From Fibrivirga algicola (GTDB lineage: Bacteria > Bacteroidota > Bacteroidia > Cytophagales > Spirosomataceae): a stretch of 64,000 nucleotides of DNA. Below the pieces are notes generated by a model that worked only from the letters and a program-made list of their open reading frames with translations, searched no databases and had not been told where the DNA came from. The DNA lies in NCBI RefSeq assembly GCF_011742925.1, contig NZ_WAEL01000006.1, positions 310,001 to 374,000 of the forward strand. Reading direction: 5' to 3'. The position numbers were made by a program, and so were the translations under genes. Positions 45,991 to 56,158 of this stretch are shown here, one piece after another (the first letter of the stretch is position 1; the number at the start of each line of letters is the position of its first letter).

Positions 45991-48900
45991 ATGAAACCTG
46001 CCGTATTACTACTAATCATTTGTACTTGCCTCAGTTGCCAAAACGAGTCTACGCTGTTCGAAAAAACCGATCCGGCACAGACTGGACTGTCGTTTGCCAA
46101 CATGTTGCAGGAAACCGAACAAGAGAATATCCTGGCGTTCGAGTACTTCTACAACGGTGCTGGTGTTGCCGCAGGTGACCTCAATAATGACGGCCGCGTT
46201 GACCTCTATTTTACCGGGAATCAGGTGCCGAACAAACTCTTTCTGAACCAAGGAGACACCACAACATCGGCAACGGCTGCCCCACTGAAATTTACTGACA
46301 TTACCGAGAAAGCAGGCGTAGCCGGGCGAGTGGGTGGTTGGAAAACGGGTGTGACCCTGGCTGATGTAAATGCTGATGGCTGGCTCGATATTTACGTCTG
46401 CTACTCGGGCATGCGCCCCGACTCGCTACGACGCAACCAACTGTTTATTAACAACCATAACGGCCCGAACAACGTACCCACGTTTACCGAACGCGCCGCC
46501 GAATACGGCCTGGCCGATTCGGGTTATTCGGTACAGGCCAACTTCTTCGACTACGATCTCGACGGCGACCTCGACTGTTTCCTGATCAACCATAATCTAA
46601 AAAATTACCAGCGTAAAGAAGCCGCCGTCATGCGCGCCGAACGCGATAACAACGCGGGCGATAAGCTGTTTAAAAATTTAACGAGTGAAAGAAGCAGCGA
46701 GCAGGCGGGCGATTCGACAAGGTTAAACTCTGCCTGGGGGGCGTCACTCTTTGTCGACGTAAGCGAACAGGAAGGTATCAAGGGAAATCCGCTGGGGTTT
46801 GGCCTGGGTGTGTCAGTAACCGATGCCAATGGCGATGGTTGGCCCGACGTGTATGTGGCCAACGACTTCGTGGAAGACGACTACCTGTACATTAATCAGC
46901 GTGGTAAAAACGCGGCCGGCGCTGCCTTCCGTGATGAGCTTCGCGAGCGGATTGGCCATACATCGTACTCGGCGATGGGCGTCGATATTGCCGACGTAAA
47001 CAACGATGCGCTGCCCGACATTTTCACGCTCGATATGCTGCCGGAAGACAACGCCCGGCAGAAGTTGCTGATCTGGCCCGACAACTGGCAGGTGTATCAG
47101 GCGCAGCTGAACAACGGATTCTGGCACCAGAATATGCGTAACATGCTACAGATCAATCAGCAAACGTCGTCTGGTTCGGGTCACTTCGCTGAGGTAGGCC
47201 AACTGGCGGGTGTGGCTGCTACCGACTGGAGTTGGGGCGCGCTGTTGGCCGATTTCGATCTGGATGGCCGTAAAGACCTGTTCGTCAGCAATGGCCTGGG
47301 GCGCGACCTCACCAACGCCGACTTTACTAAATACCTCAGCGATCAGGAGCAGATGCAGCGGGGTACGTCGATGCTCGATCAGCTAAAGCAAATGCCGTCG
47401 ACGCCGACCAAAAACTACATCTTTCGGAACGTTAGCGGCCTCCAGCCCGACAGTATTGCGTTTCAGAATCGGCAGAAAGAATGGGGCTTCGACGAAAACA
47501 CCCGCTCAAATGGCTGTGCCTACGCCGATCTGGATAATGACGGCGATCTGGATCTGGTTACGAATAACCTGAATGAACCGGCTCGTATGTACCGGAACAC
47601 GCAACGCGATCAGCAGGAAGGTCATTTCCTGAAAATAAAACTGAAAGGTTCTGCCAGTAATCCATTTGGTGTTGGCGCAACGGTAACGGTATCGCAGGGT
47701 GGCAATCAACTACAGACTCAGGAGAACTACCCTACGCGCGGCTACCTGTCGGCCAGCCATGACGCACTCCTATTTGGCCTTCCTGATGGCGGAAAAACCG
47801 TAACCGTTCAGGTACGTTGGCCCGACGGACAGATTGACAACGTACCCGGCCCCGGTCCTGACCAGACGTTGATTGTCACCCATCGACCAGGGCAACGCTC
47901 GATGGGTGACGGCCAACAAGTCCGGTATCCCGAAGCTACGCTGCTGCAAGCGGTATCGACTCCTGCTGGATACACCCACGCCATCGCGCCGGTCAACGAT
48001 TTTGAGCGGCAGTTGATGTTACCGATGCAATACTCGTATTCAGGTCCGCGCCTGGCAGTGGGCGATGTAAACGGTGATGGATTACCCGACGCGTACGTGT
48101 GCGGCACACCTGAAAAGCCAGGTACATTGTTGCTTGGGCGGTCCAACGGGTCGGCTGAGGTAGGGCAGGAAGCGAACAACCCGTTTACGCCGGGCACCCT
48201 GCTACAGCCTTCCGGCACTGCACCCCGCAAAAACGCTGATGCCGTGCTGGCTGATTTCAACGGTGATAAACGGCCTGATTTGTTTGTGGTAAATGGTGGT
48301 TATAACCTGTCTGATCTAACTGTATTGCCCGATCAGTTATGGCTCAACGAAGCCGGTAAGCTGGTGCCAGCCGCCTTGCCCGACGACAAGATCAACGGCT
48401 CATGTGTGACAGTCATCGATGTTGACCGTGACGGTGACCTCGACTTGTTTGTGGGTGGGTACGTACGGCCAAACCGGTTCCCGCTGCTGGAGGAGAGCAG
48501 GCTACTGATCAACGATGGACGCGCCCACTTTACGCCTAAATCACTGGGTCAACTGGGACTGGTGACGGATGCCACCGCGACTGACGTAGACCACGATGGC
48601 TGGCCCGATTTGGTTGTCGTAGGTGAATGGATGCCGGTAACCGTACTTGTTAATAAGCATGATCGTTCCTTTACCACTTCACCCATCCAGTCGTTGTCAG
48701 GCTGGTGGAACCGGATTGAGAAGGCTGATCTTGACGGCGACGGCGATGACGACCTGATTGTGGGCAACATCGGTCAGAATACGCAGTTTCGGGCCACCTC
48801 TGCCGAGCCCGCGTCGCTGGTCTACGAAGATTTTGACCAGAACGGCGTACTCGATTGCTTCATGACGTACTACATTCAGGGAAAGCCGTACCCAGCCCAT

Positions 48901-49428
48901 ACCCGCGATGAGATTGGTGATCAGGTGACGAGCCTGCGGCGGACATTTCAAACCTACGCGTCGTACTCCACGGCTACACTCGACCAGTTCTTTGACCCAT
49001 CGGTGCTGGAACGGGCTCAGAAACGCGAGATCAACGAGACACGTACCCTCGTGCTGGAGAACCGGAATGGGGAGTTGGTGCCGCATAGCCTGCCTGCCTC
49101 GGCCCAATATGCACCCGTTTGTGCCATTCTGGCCGATGACCTGGACCATGACGGTAAAAAAGATCTGGTCTTGATGGGCAACAACTCGAAGCTTCGCTTG
49201 CGATTGGGTAAAGTGGATGCCAACCATGGACTGGTTTTGCGGAACAAAGGCGCGTTCCAGTTCGAAACGGTGCCCATGACCAAAACCGGCCTCTTCGTTA
49301 ACGGCGACATTCGCGACATTAAACGTGTAGGTACGTTCGTGCTGATTGGCCAGTGCGATGGCCCACTGCGGGCATTTAGAATGGAATCATTTGCTGGCAA
49401 GTCGTCAGCCAAAGCAACCGGTAATTAA
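45991..49428 (+). CDS. Giant FG-GAP/ASPIC lipoprotein 2 (double seven-motif)
   Basis: 1145 residues; lipobox CLSC (Cys16), then TLFEKTD. First half: seven acidic motifs (GDLNNDGRVD, ADVNADGWLD, DYDLDGDLD, TDANGDGWPD, ADVNNDALPD, ADFDLDGRKD, ADLDNDGDLD). ASPIC/UnbV domain about 543-627. Second half: seven motifs from GDVNGDGLPD (about 687) to DDLDHDGKKD. Same layout as the other two giant proteins. VATDWSWGALL is shared with lipoprotein 1, and a near match (VAATDWSWSPLL) occurs in lipoprotein 3. It begins about 100 bp after the second susD2 hairpin; a weak TATCTTTA box lies 14 nt before the ATG. The next gene follows after 66 bp. Confidence 0.88.
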   Translation: MKPAVLLLIICTCLSCQNESTLFEKTDPAQTGLSFANMLQETEQENILAFEYFYNGAGVAAGDLNNDGRVDLYFTGNQVPNKLFLNQGDTTTSATAAPLKFTDITEKAGVAGRVGGWKTGVTLADVNADGWLDIYVCYSGMRPDSLRRNQLFINNHNGPNNVPTFTERAAEYGLADSGYSVQANFFDYDLDGDLDCFLINHNLKNYQRKEAAVMRAERDNNAGDKLFKNLTSERSSEQAGDSTRLNSAWGASLFVDVSEQEGIKGNPLGFGLGVSVTDANGDGWPDVYVANDFVEDDYLYINQRGKNAAGAAFRDELRERIGHTSYSAMGVDIADVNNDALPDIFTLDMLPEDNARQKLLIWPDNWQVYQAQLNNGFWHQNMRNMLQINQQTSSGSGHFAEVGQLAGVAATDWSWGALLADFDLDGRKDLFVSNGLGRDLTNADFTKYLSDQEQMQRGTSMLDQLKQMPSTPTKNYIFRNVSGLQPDSIAFQNRQKEWGFDENTRSNGCAYADLDNDGDLDLVTNNLNEPARMYRNTQRDQQEGHFLKIKLKGSASNPFGVGATVTVSQGGNQLQTQENYPTRGYLSASHDALLFGLPDGGKTVTVQVRWPDGQIDNVPGPGPDQTLIVTHRPGQRSMGDGQQVRYPEATLLQAVSTPAGYTHAIAPVNDFERQLMLPMQYSYSGPRLAVGDVNGDGLPDAYVCGTPEKPGTLLLGRSNGSAEVGQEANNPFTPGTLLQPSGTAPRKNADAVLADFNGDKRPDLFVVNGGYNLSDLTVLPDQLWLNEAGKLVPAALPDDKINGSCVTVIDVDRDGDLDLFVGGYVRPNRFPLLEESRLLINDGRAHFTPKSLGQLGLVTDATATDVDHDGWPDLVVVGEWMPVTVLVNKHDRSFTTSPIQSLSGWWNRIEKADLDGDGDDDLIVGNIGQNTQFRATSAEPASLVYEDFDQNGVLDCFMTYYIQGKPYPAHTRDEIGDQVTSLRRTFQTYASYSTATLDQFFDPSVLERAQKREINETRTLVLENRNGELVPHSLPASAQYAPVCAILADDLDHDGKKDLVLMGNNSKLRLRLGKVDANHGLVLRNKGAFQFETVPMTKTGLFVNGDIRDIKRVGTFVLIGQCDGPLRAFRMESFAGKSSAKATGN

Positions 49429-49494
49429 CAGCACCCCCCGCGGGATTTTTCACGCTTGCCGTCTGCGTTTGCTGACGGACTATCTGTCAATTCC

Positions 49495-52400
49495 TTGAAA
49501 CGTATACCATATATTTTTTGCCTGCTTCTCCTCTCCGTCTGCTGGAGTTGTAAAAACACGCCGGACGAACCACGGCTGTTCGAAACGCTTGATTCAACAA
49601 AAACGGGTATCAACTTCGTCAATCGCCTCACCGATACGCCGCAGCTCAACATCATCGATTACCTCTATTTCTACAACGGAGCAGGCGTGTCGGCGGGTGA
49701 TATCAACAACGACGGCCTGACCGATCTGTATTTTGTCTCGAATCAGGGACCGAACAAACTCTACCTGAACCAGACGAAACCGGGAAGTCCGGTGCGTTTT
49801 CAGGAGATATCCAGCACTGCGCGCGTGACGGGTAAGGCCGATTGGCAAACCGGAACCACGATGGTTGATGTGAATGGCGATGGGCTCCTCGATATTTATG
49901 TGTGTGCGGTCAGCGGCTTCAAAGGAGGCAGCAACGTACCCACGAAGGGCCGTAACGAACTATACATCAACAACGGAGCTGGTCCTGAAGGAATCACCTT
50001 TACCGAAGCGGCCGAGGCCTACGGGCTGGCTTTCGCCGGTTTCTCTACCCAGGCTGCATTCTTTGATTACGACCACGACGGCGACCTCGATTGTTTCCTG
50101 CTCAATCATGCGGTGCATTCCGTTCGCTCGTTCGATAAAGTCACCGCCCGCGACCAGGCCGACTCGCTGGCAGGGGATTTTCTTTTTGAGAATCAGGGGG
50201 GCGGAAAACCGTTCATCGATGTCTCGGCGAAGGCGGGTATCTTCCAGGCGCCAATGGGCTATGGATTGGGGGTAGCCGTGGCCGATATGAACAACGACGG
50301 TTGGGAGGATATTTACGTCTCCAACGATTTCCACGAAGACGATTACTTGTATCTGAACAACCACCGTGGCGGTTTCGACAACGTAGCTCCGCAACAGCTG
50401 GCGCACACAAGCCGTTTTTCGATGGGCAATGATGCTGCCGACGTGAATCACGATGGGTTTACCGATCTGGTGACGCTCGACATGTACCCAGACGCTGAAA
50501 CCGTGGAAAAATCGTCGGCGGGAGAAGATCCGCTCGATATTTACACGTACAAACTGGCGTATGGCTATATGAACCAGTATAGCCGGAATTGCCTGCAATT
50601 AAACCAGAGCGGGCAGCGCTTTGCCGAGGTAGCTGCCCTGGCGGGAGTGGCTGCCACTGACTGGAGCTGGTCGCCCTTACTGGCCGATTATGATCTTGAC
50701 GGCCAGACCGACCTGTTCATCGCCAACGGCATTGTTCGACGCCCCAACGACCTGGATTATGTCAAATATGTGTCGAACGATTCGGTACAGGCGGCAATAG
50801 GCACGTCGGCCGAGGCGTTGCAGAAAACGATACAGATTATGCCGGAGGGTAAGGTCCACAACTACCTCTACCGGGGCACAGCTGCGTTACAATTTCAGGA
50901 CAAGTCGTTGGCCTGGGGTTTCGAGACACCAAACTGCGCTAGTGGGGCTGCCTATGCTGACCTCGATAATGATGGTGATTTAGACCTGGTGACCAATAAT
51001 TTAAACGAACCGGCAGGAGTTTACCTGAATCTAACCAATACGATTTTCCCCGGTCATACGTACCTGAATGTGCAATTGCAGGGAGACGGAGCCAATACCG
51101 CCGGTGTGGGCGCAAAGGTGATTCTGCGCTATGGTCAGGGTGGCGACAGCCTACAGGTGCAGCAACTCATGCCTACGCGGGGGTTTCAGTCGTCGGTTGA
51201 GCCGCGGCTAAATTTTGGCTTAGGCGTTCGGAAGAAGATCGATTCGCTGGTTGTTATCTGGCCTACCGGACAAATGGAAGTGCGCACCAACATAGCTGCC
51301 AATCAGCAGTTGGTGTTGAAACAGGCCGACGGCAAACTCGACGGCCGCCACTATGTCATTGCCCGGTCATCGGCTAGCCGACAGTTCACCGAGGCTGACT
51401 CTGCGCTGGTTCCGTATCGTCATCGGGAGAATGTCCGCTACCTTGACTTTGCGCGTGAGTCGCTGATGCCGGTTAAAATGTCGACAGAAGGGCCACGTTT
51501 AGCGGTCGGTGACGTAAATGGCGATGGACTCGACGACGTGTATGCTGGTGGCGCGCGCGACCAGCCAGGTACGTTGTTGCTACAAATGCCGTCAGGTCTG
51601 TTTGGGGCCAGTCTCCAACCCGCCATTGCGGCCGACTCGGTAGCGGAAGATGTGGATGCGCTTTTCTTTGATGCCGATGGTGACCGTGACCTGGATCTAT
51701 ACGTGGTGTCGGGCGGTAATGAATTTTCAAAGAACGACCCACCTTTAGCAGACCGGTTATACCTTAACGAGGGCGGAAAATTCAGCCGGGCGGTAGGGTT
51801 GCCTCAGTTGTCAGGCAATAAAAGCTGTGTTCGTGCGGCCGACCTGGATGCCGACGGTGATCTGGATTTGTTCGTAGGCGGGCGTGTGTTGGCCAATCAT
51901 TATGGCCAGACGCCCGATTCATACCTGCTGATTAACAATGGGCGGGGCCGTTTCTCCATCGAAACTGATCAACGCGCGCCCGGTCTGCGTCAGGCGGGCA
52001 TGATCACCGACGCGGTATGGGCCGATCTGAACAACGACCGTCAGCCCGATCTGGTTGTGGTGGGTGATTGGATGGCTCCGCGCGTATTTCTGAACCAGAA
52101 AGGAGCCCTAACGGAGACCGATGGGCTGTTTGGCGACGTACCAATGCGCGGGTTCTGGCAGTGTTTGACCGCCTCCGATTTTGATAAAGACGGAGATACG
52201 GATCTGATGGTTGGTAACATGGGCCTAAACACCAAATTTCGGAAAGGGCAGGACGGCCAGGTACGTATGTGGGTAAAAGACATCGACGGCAATCAAACCA
52301 CCGATCAGGTACTGGCCTACAAACGCCCCGGCAATACCGACGATTGGTTTCCGACCGCCACAAAAGATGAACTGGGAAAGCAAATGCCGGGTATCATCAA

Positions 52401-52878
52401 CAAGCGGTATGTAACCTATGGCAGTATGGCCGGGAAACCGATTGCTGACCTGTTTACGCCCGCCGAACTAGCCGACGCCGATGAACGCACGATTGATCAG
52501 TTCGCGTCCGTATACCTCGAAAATACGGGGAAATCGGGAGAGACGCCTACCTTCGAGGTACGCCTTCTGCCCCTGTTAGCGCAGTTCTCAAAGGTGTTTG
52601 CCTTAACTCCTTTCGACGTTGACGGCGACGGTGATCTGGATGTGCTAGGTGGAGGTAATTTCTATGGAGTAGGTACGTATCAAGGGCGCTACGATGCCAG
52701 TAGTGGCTTTATTCTGTACAACAACCGCGGCCAATTCACGGCGCCGTCGCCCTACGATACCGGTTTTGTCCTAAACGGCGAAATTCGTTCCATTGCACTG
52801 GCGCAGAGCCGCACAACGCCATTCGTGCTGGTCGGAAGAAACGGAGGACGGGTGCAGACGTTTCGGGTCAGGAAGTAG
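49495..52878 (+). CDS. Giant FG-GAP/ASPIC lipoprotein 3 (double seven-motif)
   Basis: 1127 residues if TTG at 49495-49497 is the start, which gives a compact signal peptide (KRIPYIFCLLLLSVCWSC, lipid Cys19). No ATG is available nearby; a TTG 39 nt upstream would add 13 residues. After RLFETLD come seven motifs (GDINNDGLTD through ADLDNDGDLD), an ASPIC domain (about 520-608), then seven more (GDVNGDGLDD about 667, through DVDGDGDLD). It is closest in layout to lipoprotein 2, which ends 66 bp upstream, so the two are probably co-transcribed. The gene ends 32 bp before a convergent serine hydrolase. Confidence 0.85.
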   Translation: MKRIPYIFCLLLLSVCWSCKNTPDEPRLFETLDSTKTGINFVNRLTDTPQLNIIDYLYFYNGAGVSAGDINNDGLTDLYFVSNQGPNKLYLNQTKPGSPVRFQEISSTARVTGKADWQTGTTMVDVNGDGLLDIYVCAVSGFKGGSNVPTKGRNELYINNGAGPEGITFTEAAEAYGLAFAGFSTQAAFFDYDHDGDLDCFLLNHAVHSVRSFDKVTARDQADSLAGDFLFENQGGGKPFIDVSAKAGIFQAPMGYGLGVAVADMNNDGWEDIYVSNDFHEDDYLYLNNHRGGFDNVAPQQLAHTSRFSMGNDAADVNHDGFTDLVTLDMYPDAETVEKSSAGEDPLDIYTYKLAYGYMNQYSRNCLQLNQSGQRFAEVAALAGVAATDWSWSPLLADYDLDGQTDLFIANGIVRRPNDLDYVKYVSNDSVQAAIGTSAEALQKTIQIMPEGKVHNYLYRGTAALQFQDKSLAWGFETPNCASGAAYADLDNDGDLDLVTNNLNEPAGVYLNLTNTIFPGHTYLNVQLQGDGANTAGVGAKVILRYGQGGDSLQVQQLMPTRGFQSSVEPRLNFGLGVRKKIDSLVVIWPTGQMEVRTNIAANQQLVLKQADGKLDGRHYVIARSSASRQFTEADSALVPYRHRENVRYLDFARESLMPVKMSTEGPRLAVGDVNGDGLDDVYAGGARDQPGTLLLQMPSGLFGASLQPAIAADSVAEDVDALFFDADGDRDLDLYVVSGGNEFSKNDPPLADRLYLNEGGKFSRAVGLPQLSGNKSCVRAADLDADGDLDLFVGGRVLANHYGQTPDSYLLINNGRGRFSIETDQRAPGLRQAGMITDAVWADLNNDRQPDLVVVGDWMAPRVFLNQKGALTETDGLFGDVPMRGFWQCLTASDFDKDGDTDLMVGNMGLNTKFRKGQDGQVRMWVKDIDGNQTTDQVLAYKRPGNTDDWFPTATKDELGKQMPGIINKRYVTYGSMAGKPIADLFTPAELADADERTIDQFASVYLENTGKSGETPTFEVRLLPLLAQFSKVFALTPFDVDGDGDLDVLGGGNFYGVGTYQGRYDASSGFILYNNRGQFTAPSPYDTGFVLNGEIRSIALAQSRTTPFVLVGRNGGRVQTFRVRK

Positions 52879-52910
52879 AGTGATGCCGTTGCGGGTAAAG
52901 CTCAAATGCC

Positions 52911-54206
52911 CTAGTTATCCACCTCCTTCACTGTTGGCCGCCTATCATTGACACGCTTTTCGTAGCGAACGTTGAAACGGCTTAAGTCTGGTTTGTAGGT
53001 ACGCTTACGGCTAAGTTCGTGCTGGTGAATGGTTTGTCCCAACTGGTACAGGAAGGGCCAGCCAACGCTTTTGTACTCGTATTTGTCGTCGTTCAGGATT
53101 CCGTCGCTGTTGACGTAAATCACGGCGGTAAGCATGTACTCGACCTTGTTTCTAAAGTCGGCGACGTACGATGCATCGGTCAGGAAGCCGTAAGCCCACC
53201 CCACTTTATTAAATACACGCACACCGTCGGGGAGGCGGCGCAGGCTGTCGCGGAAGAAGAACTTGGCGTAGCTATCGTAGAACGTCTGCCCATCATACTT
53301 CGGGTAGTTCGTCTCCCCAGGGGCCTGCGACAGGTACTGATACAAGAAGGAGTAATCATCGGCCGTGAGGTTGAACCGCTGTTTGGCCGGTACCGACTCG
53401 GGAAACAGCGTCGATTGCAGGATCTGTTGCAGCGACTCGAGTGGTAGTTTGTTGCGCATGGTGAAATCAAACGGCTGGTTGACCAGGCTGTCGCGGATGT
53501 AATAGCCTTTACCCAGGTAGTCTTTGCGGCGAGAAGCAAACGGATCGGTGTTGTAAGCGGCGGGTTGGGCGTAGAGCAGCGAACCGGCTTTGTCGATGAA
53601 CCGAACGGGGTTGGTATGGCGGTTTTCCTCGGGGCTCATCCGCACAAAGCGGTGCGTAATACGGGTGTCAGGATAGCCCTTGGCGTGCAGCGATCGGTTG
53701 ATCTGTTGCTGTCCCACGAACTCGTACATGCGACTGTAGGGATCGTTTTCGCTGACCAGAAATGCTTTTCGGATGAGGTGCGCCACCGACGGATAGCCCG
53801 TTTCGGCGGTTTTGTCGTGCCATTCTTTCGTCTGCCCACTAAAGGCACTGTCGAACTGCATGGCCGTATACTTAGTCAGCTTAGGGTTTTTCAGGTCGTT
53901 TAGCTTTTCCAGCGACAGCAACGCCAGCGGCAGCTTTACCGTCGAGGCGGGGTTGACATACTCGGTGCTGTCGACGCGGAAATAGTAGTTGGTAAACGAA
54001 GGACGATTGGCTTTGTCGCGGTTGATCTGCGTGTAAATGATCTGCACCCGGTACTCATCGGGCTGCTGCATCACCTGCCGAAAAACGGAGTTTTTGTTTG
54101 TTTTAAGCAGGTTGGTCAGGTACGTATCTGTGCGGGGCTGACCATAAATGGGCCAGGCGAACAAGATAAACAGGAGGCAGACGAATGAGTTGACGGGAAG
54201 GCGCAT
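52911..54206 (-). CDS. Class A beta-lactamase-fold serine hydrolase, exported
   Basis: 431 residues from the ATG at 54204-54206 (further upstream in-frame codons are unlikely). Signal peptide about 1-22 (WPIYGQ). Active-site motif STVK at 88-91 (Ser88 nucleophile, Lys91), a SEN-type second motif near 149-151 (LVSENDPY), and KVG in place of the usual KTG near the C-terminus (NKVGWAYG). These make it a penicillin-interacting serine hydrolase of the class A fold. Its length exceeds a typical class A beta-lactamase, so peptidase or esterase roles are as likely as antibiotic resistance. Confidence 0.85.
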   Translation of the reverse strand: MRLPVNSFVCLLFILFAWPIYGQPRTDTYLTNLLKTNKNSVFRQVMQQPDEYRVQIIYTQINRDKANRPSFTNYYFRVDSTEYVNPASTVKLPLALLSLEKLNDLKNPKLTKYTAMQFDSAFSGQTKEWHDKTAETGYPSVAHLIRKAFLVSENDPYSRMYEFVGQQQINRSLHAKGYPDTRITHRFVRMSPEENRHTNPVRFIDKAGSLLYAQPAAYNTDPFASRRKDYLGKGYYIRDSLVNQPFDFTMRNKLPLESLQQILQSTLFPESVPAKQRFNLTADDYSFLYQYLSQAPGETNYPKYDGQTFYDSYAKFFFRDSLRRLPDGVRVFNKVGWAYGFLTDASYVADFRNKVEYMLTAVIYVNSDGILNDDKYEYKSVGWPFLYQLGQTIHQHELSRKRTYKPDLSRFNVRYEKRVNDRRPTVKEVDN

Positions 54207-54261
54207 ACCCCGAACTAACGCAAATTTTGAATACGATTGACATCGCCGGCGCTTCGCGTAC

Positions 54262-54315
54262 GTATGGCTTCGTGCTTGCCACCTTGAGCCTATCGAATAG
54301 AGCACGAAGCCATAC
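54262..54315 (-). terminator. Hairpin after the putative lyase gene
   Basis: Fifteen-bp perfect stem GTATGGCTTCGTGCT (54262-54276) / AGCACGAAGCCATAC (54301-54315) with a 24-nt loop. It lies 26 nt after the lyase-like stop and before the serine hydrolase start. No T-run follows on the minus strand. Confidence 0.5.
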
Positions 54316-54340
54316 ACGGAAGAAATAGCCGTAATCCGCC

Positions 54341-56116
54341 TTACCCAATCGTTATCGTGTGGGTGAAGGGAGTAAGGCCGGTCATATAGACGTGAAGGCC
54401 GGGCGTGCGTAAAGTGCCGAAATGCGTGGCATACAGTTCACCTTCAAGGCCGGTAAGCTTGGTGTGTTGGAACGTACCCGGACCAAAATTAATCGAATCG
54501 CCCCCTGCTTTGTACTCACCAGTACCGCTTTCCAGCGCGTAGTTGTCGGTGCCATCGTCGAGTTTTTTTACGCCCGTCAAGCGACCGCCTTCGTTGAAGC
54601 ACAACTCAATTACTACTCGTACGCCTGTAATACCCGTCACGCTGAAAGCCAACGTGTTTGTTCCGTTTTTCTCCTCAACGCTAACTGTAACGGCCAGTTT
54701 ATTGATGTTGCTCTTGGGCCGATGCTCGAAATCCATCTTGTTCCAGAATCGACCATCAGTGCTTGGGCTGTGCTTGTAATTACCGTCTGGCTTCTTGTAC
54801 TGAGCTGGTAGTGGCTGGTAATAAGGGGCTTCGATGGTGCGTTGTAGCACATACTTATTGCCCACCTTTGTAATGCCTTCGCTGTGGAAGTAGCCGGTGC
54901 TGAAAAAATCCGTCGACAGGCGCAGGTAATTCAGAATGGCCTTGCCCTTGCGGAAGGCGAAAATGTTTGGGCTGTTGGCTCGTCCCGAAGCAATGAGCAA
55001 GGGGAAGTCAGTGCCGCCGAAAAGGGTTGTCGTTGTCTCGTTTCGCCGAATCCGAACCAGATTTGTTGCTTTAAAGAACTTCTCATACGTTACCGGCAGG
55101 CTCTTCGGACTGGGGGCTGCCTGCTTAAACAGAGGCTCTTCGAGGTAATAGGGGAGCAGGTCTTTCAGAACGAGTTCATCAAAGTGGGGCATCGACGCGA
55201 TGAACGCCGCCATGGCGGCAAATTCAGGGTTTTTATCCTGAATGGCCATGTACATATAATCCTGGAAATAGTGGTGATTCAGCAGGTTGATGGTCTGATA
55301 CTGATCCTGCCGCCGTGAATCAAACGAAACCAGATCGCCGTTTGGCTCGGTGTGGTAATAAACAAGGTTTAGGTTCCTCCGAACGGGTTCCAGCAACTTG
55401 GGGCGCTTCAGTAGGCTGGCCATTGTAATCAGCGATCGGTCAATTACTTCTGAGTAGATCATGCTTCGCTCCAGGTAGTTGCCTTCGCTGTCGCAGTAAA
55501 CGCCCTCCGACAGCCATTCGTCAATTCGCTTCACATAGCCGGGATTTGGGTAGAGCGCGTTGATTTTCGCCAGCGCGCCCGACACGACCCAGCGGTGATT
55601 GGGCGTATGAATACCGCCTGTGCGCATGGCTTCGCCGGCTTTTGTAATGAATTGACGAAGGGAGGCCTTGACATTTGACAGTGCGGGGCTACTGTTTGAG
55701 CTCAGGATGGTTGCACCGGCGCAGAGTGGCTCCAGAATAAACGCCGTATCCGGCGGTGAGGCCAGATTGCCCAGATCAAGTGTGCCGTCTTCATGCTGTG
55801 CCTGTATCAACGCCCGAACGATCTTCTCCATGTAGGGTACCAACGTGTTTTTCTGGTAATAGCCCGACGTTGGTTCGCAGTAAGCAGCGGCCAGATTTGC
55901 CATGTCGAACCCCAGCCTCCGCCGCACATTGGTGATTTCCGGTGTAAGGGCATCAATCAGCTTATCGACCTCTTTACCGTTCGCATCCACTATTCGCTTG
56001 TAAAAATCGTCGGCTGCGGAAATCGGGGCGGCAAAGGTTGCATAAGGGGCAAGGCCGATAAGGGTACCGTAGGCGATGCATTGCTTGAGAAAGAGCGCTC
56101 TCGAAAGTGGAGACAT
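54341..56116 (-). CDS. Secreted alpha/alpha-toroid-like protein, possible polysaccharide lyase
   Basis: 591 residues from the ATG at 56114-56116; upstream in-frame codons run through the palindrome and are unlikely. The N-terminus is a Sec-type signal peptide (CIAYGTLIGLAPYATFA). The first half is helical with a conserved-looking NHRWVVSGAL near 164-173 and EGNYLERSMIYSEV near 205-218. The second half is beta-rich. The combination (helical toroid then beta-sandwich) and the location in a SusC/SusD locus suggest a polysaccharide lyase such as the heparinase or hyaluronate type, but I see no full catalytic signature of a named family. Confidence 0.6.
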   Translation of the reverse strand: MSPLSRALFLKQCIAYGTLIGLAPYATFAAPISAADDFYKRIVDANGKEVDKLIDALTPEITNVRRRLGFDMANLAAAYCEPTSGYYQKNTLVPYMEKIVRALIQAQHEDGTLDLGNLASPPDTAFILEPLCAGATILSSNSSPALSNVKASLRQFITKAGEAMRTGGIHTPNHRWVVSGALAKINALYPNPGYVKRIDEWLSEGVYCDSEGNYLERSMIYSEVIDRSLITMASLLKRPKLLEPVRRNLNLVYYHTEPNGDLVSFDSRRQDQYQTINLLNHHYFQDYMYMAIQDKNPEFAAMAAFIASMPHFDELVLKDLLPYYLEEPLFKQAAPSPKSLPVTYEKFFKATNLVRIRRNETTTTLFGGTDFPLLIASGRANSPNIFAFRKGKAILNYLRLSTDFFSTGYFHSEGITKVGNKYVLQRTIEAPYYQPLPAQYKKPDGNYKHSPSTDGRFWNKMDFEHRPKSNINKLAVTVSVEEKNGTNTLAFSVTGITGVRVVIELCFNEGGRLTGVKKLDDGTDNYALESGTGEYKAGGDSINFGPGTFQHTKLTGLEGELYATHFGTLRTPGLHVYMTGLTPFTHTITIG

Positions 56117-56158
56117 GGGGTGTTGAGTGGAGTTGTTTGTCGGTTTTGCCGAGTTACC

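Noticed and set aside
37335-52878. Regularly repeated acidic motifs looking like a repeat array
   Set aside because: The repeats are protein motifs (DxDxDG type) of diverging DNA sequence inside three genes, not identical DNA repeats with spacers, so this is not a CRISPR array.
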